A stretch of DNA of 64,000 nucleotides from Albifimbria verrucaria. Lineage: Eukaryota; Ascomycota; Sordariomycetes; Hypocreales; Stachybotryaceae. A program made the position numbers and the translations under genes. Below the pieces are notes generated by a model, which searched no databases, had not been told where the DNA came from, and saw only the letters and a program-made list of their open reading frames with translations. This document shows positions 59,674 through 64,000 of this stretch, one piece after another. The first letter of the stretch is position 1. Each line of letters opens with the position of its first letter. The stretch covers positions 62,001 to 126,000 of the forward strand of contig JAHREC010000016.1 in NCBI GenBank assembly GCA_020081605.1. The letters are read 5' to 3'.

Positions 59674-62567
59674 TGTTTAATAACCCATAGCTTGGAATAT
59701 CTATCCCGGTTGGACTGCTGTCTTATGGTGAATTCATCGGTTAGGCATGGCACGATTGAAGAGTGTCGCTTGCAGATGAATTCCTTAATCCAAGATCCCG
59801 TCCACCCAACACTGCCAATAGTATTGATGTAAACGAGGATATATTTCGACCCCAGAGTCTTTAGCGCCATCTGCAGGGAAATAAAAGCTTGTGCCATTCT
59901 GCATCGCCAGATGAAGTTCACTAAAGCCTCGAGTAGTGCATTCGCGAAGCCATGGATCTAATTGAGATGTGCACTCAACTTCGTGAATTGAAGCTGGGGC
60001 TGAGCAGTCCCTTTACGCAATCGTTAATCTTAACATTGGATAAGTTGGAGACGGCTAGGTGGTTGGGTCTAAAGTTTATGCCTTGAGTCTGAAAGGATCT
60101 TCTTTCTGCACCCTCTCCTAGACTTTCTAAAGAGGAACGAGCTTGAGCCACTCAGCGCCCTGATTCTTCTAAACTTCTGTTAAAATATGACAAGCCTCAA
60201 TCAGAGAGTCACCGGCCGTCATTATGTGGACGCCTGCATCTCTGCACAGTTGGAAAGTCTCGTTCCGAAAGGTCTGATGGCGGCCCGTAGGGTCATTGTC
60301 TAATGAACTCACCCTCCCTCACTCAACGCCACAAAATCAAGTCGTATCTTATTTCCCTACGCCACATCTAGACGGTGCCTTGAGGAAACCAAGCCTTTCC
60401 GCCCGAAATTTCCACCAGCGCCATTTTTAAGCCTCAGGAGGCGCTTTCTGTCAACTACTCGGAGATCGGAGCTTCGCGCAAATTTTCCCTACATGATATT
60501 TCGAGTGAATCTTGCTCCAGTTATAACATGCATGTAAGAGGGTCTAGTCGCTTGAATTGTAGATAAGAGGGAGGGTATATCGGCAAGTTAGCAAAGTGAT
60601 AGCTTGGAGTTCGATTGGAAGGTCTTCTAAATGAGAAAAGTCGATCTAACCGAAATCTTCTCCACTGAGACTGCTGTTCATTGTTATAATTTCATGAAGT
60701 TGCTCTCTCCAGAAACAACTTTGTAGGTAACTTATGCTTGCTATAAAAGCCGAAGACATCTTACTGAGCCAAGGAATTAATGGTAGATGAAGAAATATAT
60801 TAAAAATAGGCTGCTAGAGAACCTGGATAACGTATATATAAGCATTTATTATTATATAATACTACTTGTTATTATCGTTTTATGCCACTAGTCCTAATGT
60901 ACGGGCAGTGTATCCTAGTATGCGTCGCTATACTTCGTAATTGACATGGTGGTGCATAATAGTCGAACTGGACTTCTAAAACTTTAAGGAGAATGATGAG
61001 AGGTCTAAGGAGCAGCCTCAAACTCAGCCGTTTGTCGATCCTTAGTTCAAGCGAACAGGAATCTATTCAACTCGACTATTTCTAGCCAAGTAGAATATTA
61101 ATACTAACGTATCCATTACTGGATTATACTACCGGTACATGATATTTAGGTGTAGCTATTAATCGGATTTTGGGACTACACACTACGTCATCTCACATAA
61201 GCACATTCCTGTTCTCCACGTGCGCTTAACTACTGAATCTAAATAAAGTAAGTATTTCTCTCTGAAGTAATCAAATTCCTAACTGCTCACTCAGATCCTT
61301 TGAAGTTCGATTAGACTCCATCTCCATGAAACTACAAGCAACGAAAAAACTTTTACCGGATAGCCTAACCGGTTTTCGTTTCCTCAGCCTTCCCTAAGAA
61401 ACCCAATTGAAGATCCTCGAACATACAGATCTTGTAACTCCTCACGGCATGCCATATGGGACCCTCAGCGAAAGTTCCATCTTCCGCCAGGCCAGAAAAA
61501 AGGGTCTTGGCAGGCTCCCACTGCTCTTTTCCTGGTGAACTGGTGGGTTTGCCAAATGGCAAGAGAGGTGTTTTGGACACGCAACCATTTCGAGACATAT
61601 GTTCACTCCCAGTCTCTATACGGGTACACTAAACCAGGGGGCCTTCTACCTTACCAAAACGTTTCTCTGCGAGTGAGTTCCTGAATGGTACCGTACCGAT
61701 TAAATTCTTGCGCAATATTCCCTCCTGGACCTGCGATGGTTTGGTATTGTAGAGGAAGAGAACACAGAAAATGCGACAGAAGACTGGTTCCGAGTTTTAG
61801 GGGATATCAAGACGTACGGAGGGATCCATATTGATTTTCTTCATATCGATAATTATCGTTATGTTGATCCATCTAAAGCAGTATGGGAAGGGAGCTCGAA
61901 CGATTCTATAATACAAAGTGTGAGAGCTTTTATGCACTCACATTTGTGGCCACTTCCAGGATACAACACCCCCTGCTTTCACGCGACAGCTTCTCGTCAG
62001 AGTCAAGTCAGATACCGCGGAGCTTACATATTCTATTCGTCAAAAGAGCCAGAAAATTCCAACTAGTTACTATAACAGCGAATTAGGAAATTATCATGCC
62101 AGTCAGTTATTCTCATGGCATTGGAGCGAAGATATGAAAAAGGAGAGGTCCTGGTATAACGAGGCTCAAGAAGGGGTTGGTGTGAAACTGTTTGGATAAA
62201 GATGCGTTCGCCACGCTTAGAGTATTAAATGAATATGAAGGCTAGCTATAAATTGAATTATAAGATTCATAGTAGCTACCCCTATAGGTGATCAAGACAA
62301 CGTAGTTACCCAGTTATTTTACCATGTCACGACGAGAGGTCTCTTTATTATCTCGCAACAGCTTTGTTTTCACCGTCTTAGCCAACAATTCTCAGTCAAT
62401 TTCAGTGATAACCTATTGTACTCAGTAGCTGGAGGCCCTTTGAATCACGCTAACTGCTAAGAGGCTTCCAAAGGCTCCTATTAGGCAGAAGAAATAAGAT
62501 ATGCGAAAGCCTGCAACTCTACGTTCTGCCTCAGTCTTACTCATTGTGCAGAAAATTTGAAAATGTG
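59674..62567. other. Intergenic region with decayed sequence, no confident gene
   Basis: Short coding-like patches occur, for example FLHIDNYRYVDPSKAVWEG near 61840-61900 on the plus strand and QLCRDAGVHIMTAGDSLIEA near 60200-60260 on the minus strand. They are isolated and interrupted. They may be remnants of genes that I cannot name. Confidence 0.35.
61365..61598 (-). CDS. Unrecognised short open frame, possibly a gene fragment
   Basis: The 77-codon frame encodes KTPLLPFGKPTSSPGKEQWE and GPIWHAVRSYKICMFEDLQL. Its composition looks protein-like, but I recognise no domain. It has no signal peptide and no obvious partner exons. It may be the 3' part of a larger decayed gene. Confidence 0.25.
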   Translation of the reverse strand: MSRNGCVSKTPLLPFGKPTSSPGKEQWEPAKTLFSGLAEDGTFAEGPIWHAVRSYKICMFEDLQLGFLGKAEETKTG

Positions 62568-64000
62568 CTATAACTCTCTGACCGGGCCCTTAAAATAGTA
62601 ACGAGCCCGTAGAAAATACCACCCGACGCTGAAAATCACGACAACTCCGAACACCAGGATGCTCCAGTTAACTGTGTCCAATGTTGGTGACATAACCATC
62701 GGCCAAAACGACCAAAATAGTGTCAAGATACTGTAACAACAGGCGAAAACATTGTTCAGCGTTCCAAATGGCTCCGGAAGTCTCCAGGGGCCCCAATATA
62801 AACCACCTGGTATCGAATCAGTGTCGCCGGGGTAATGTCTTATCGCCCCTGTCATTCGCTTCCAAAGGAGCAGCGTGCAGGGGATGATGTAGGACGAATA
62901 AATAGCTGCAACGGACAAGGAGAGCAGAGCTTGTAAAGAAGTAGCAGAACCCAATGAGATGAGTGACAGCAAAACAGTCGTGCCAAGTGTAACGCAGACA
63001 GCGTTGGTGGGCAATGCGTTATTGGTAAGCTGGAGCAATTATTAGCATTGAAATTCATAATGTCGTGTCTTATCAAAGGCCCCTCTTACCTTGACCAAAA
63101 CGCTCGACAATGGCAGTCCCCGTCTCTGGCGAAGGACCAGAGCATCCGGGAGGCGGAAGCAAAGTTGCCAATGACAGCCGTGAAACCAAGTACAAGGAGG
63201 ATTCCGCCCATAAGACAAGCTCCTACAGTCGAATCGGTGGCAGATCGAAATACCTCCAAGCAGGGATAAAAGATGGTGCCTACGCTCGCAACAGCAGCCT
63301 CCAAGTCGGTTATGCAGAATACAAATGCAATTGCTATTCCAGTCGCGAGGGCGCCGTTGATGGTTACTGCATACATCAACGCCTGGGGTACCACCTTTGC
63401 GGCATTCTGGACTTCCTCTGACATGTGAACGGCGCAGTCGGCTCCCAAGATCGACGAAGCCAGGCTTGGGTATGCTACCATGAAAGCAATACCTTGTGAA
63501 GGCCACAGGCCGTTGTTGGTGAAACCGGTGAAGACAAAGGATGCATCGTTGTAGGGAGACAAGTATACCATGGGGATGAGGATTCCAAAGAATCCCGCGA
63601 GATGGAGAATGAGAATGAGGCTTTCCAGCTTGGCTAGCTTCCGGCTGTTGATCAAGTTGAGTGTCGTTGCAAGTAGGGCGGCAGCCCAGATTATCAGCAC
63701 TGTGTGCCAGGCTTCAGGTCTGTAGGCTGGACGAGCAAGAACAACAATGCCTTGTAGAAGCGTCGCAAAGAGGTAGCTGGCTGAACAACATGCCGCCTGC
63801 CACGCCAGCGTTGTGAGCCAAGCCGTTATGTATGACAGGAAATAGGACCAAGAGGTCGGTGCCAACATCGAGGCCCAGTGGTCTACAGATGTCAGGGTCA
63901 GCAAGAAGTTCTGAAGCGAATATGCTGAGAATGGGCAAGGAGCGGCATACATTGACCACCGGTTGTGGGTGCGATAGAGGCGAGCTCTGCCAGCGACGCA
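62568..64000 (-). CDS. APC-superfamily amino-acid/choline/GABA-type permease (partial, runs off the right end)
   Basis: Plasma-membrane proton-coupled permease of the fungal amino acid/choline transporter family. The N-terminus lies beyond the window; the first visible piece is LAELASIAPTTGGQ, the conserved loop after helix 2. Introns at 63883-63950 and 63030-63089 fit in phase. About ten hydrophobic helices are visible, including SWSYFLSYITAWLTTLAWQ, the ADCAVHMSEEVQNAAKVVPQ loop (family form D...H..EE..NA....P), SRMLWSFARDG and WSILVFGVVVIFSVGWYFL. One base is missing in the run at 63118-63121, which otherwise shifts the frame before GLPLSSVLV. The C-terminus (YYFKGPVREL, stop at 62568) is normal. 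The substrate cannot be told from sequence. Confidence 0.85.

Overview
This window looks like nuclear DNA of a filamentous ascomycete (Pezizomycotina). The genes have short 47-100 bp spliceosomal introns with GT/AG ends and CTRAC-like branch sites. They encode secreted lignocellulose enzymes with CBM1 and AA9 signatures, Zn2Cys6 regulators and a Ppo-type oxygenase. AT-rich tracts with CpA/TpG loss and C-to-T nonsense changes point to RIP (repeat-induced point mutation). I cannot name the species.

Layout. 1-8 kb: sparse, with a GH12-CBM1-CBM1 gene lacking both catalytic glutamates, a small secreted protein and an AA9 LPMO. 8.9-23.6 kb: a gene-rich block with a Ppo-like fatty-acid dioxygenase/P450 (-), a DUF2235 hydrolase (+), an acyl-CoA dehydrogenase (-) head-to-head with an ACAD10/11-type phosphotransferase (+), an ABCC transporter relic and a Zn2Cys6 factor. 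25.9-28.4 kb: a second Zn2Cys6 factor (-). 29-32.8 kb: gene relics (fructosamine-kinase-like, ethanolamine-phosphate cytidylyltransferase-like, another ABCC piece, a copia RNase H end). 32.8-38.3 kb: two divergent genes with MACPF/CDC-like signatures and a trypsin-like serine protease without signal peptide. 38.4-56.6 kb: an almost pure A/T block built from nested, degraded repeats. 56.6-64 kb: a secreted DUF5648-repeat gene, a nonsense-riddled membrane protein relic and an APC-family permease running off the right end.

Two threads tie the window together. First, most apparently broken genes are broken by a single missing base in or beside a short homopolymer. Family motifs and intron phases recover if one base is allowed there, so many 'pseudogenes' may be consensus errors rather than biology. 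True decay is a different class: C-to-T nonsense codons, lost catalytic residues and truncations. Second, the gene content suggests two candidate systems. One is a lipid-oxidation/oxylipin locus (oxygenase, lipase-like hydrolase, acyl-CoA dehydrogenase, hydroxyacyl-CoA-kinase-like protein, regulator). The other is a compact pair of pore-forming-like genes with a cytosolic protease. Both are inferences from content and context only.
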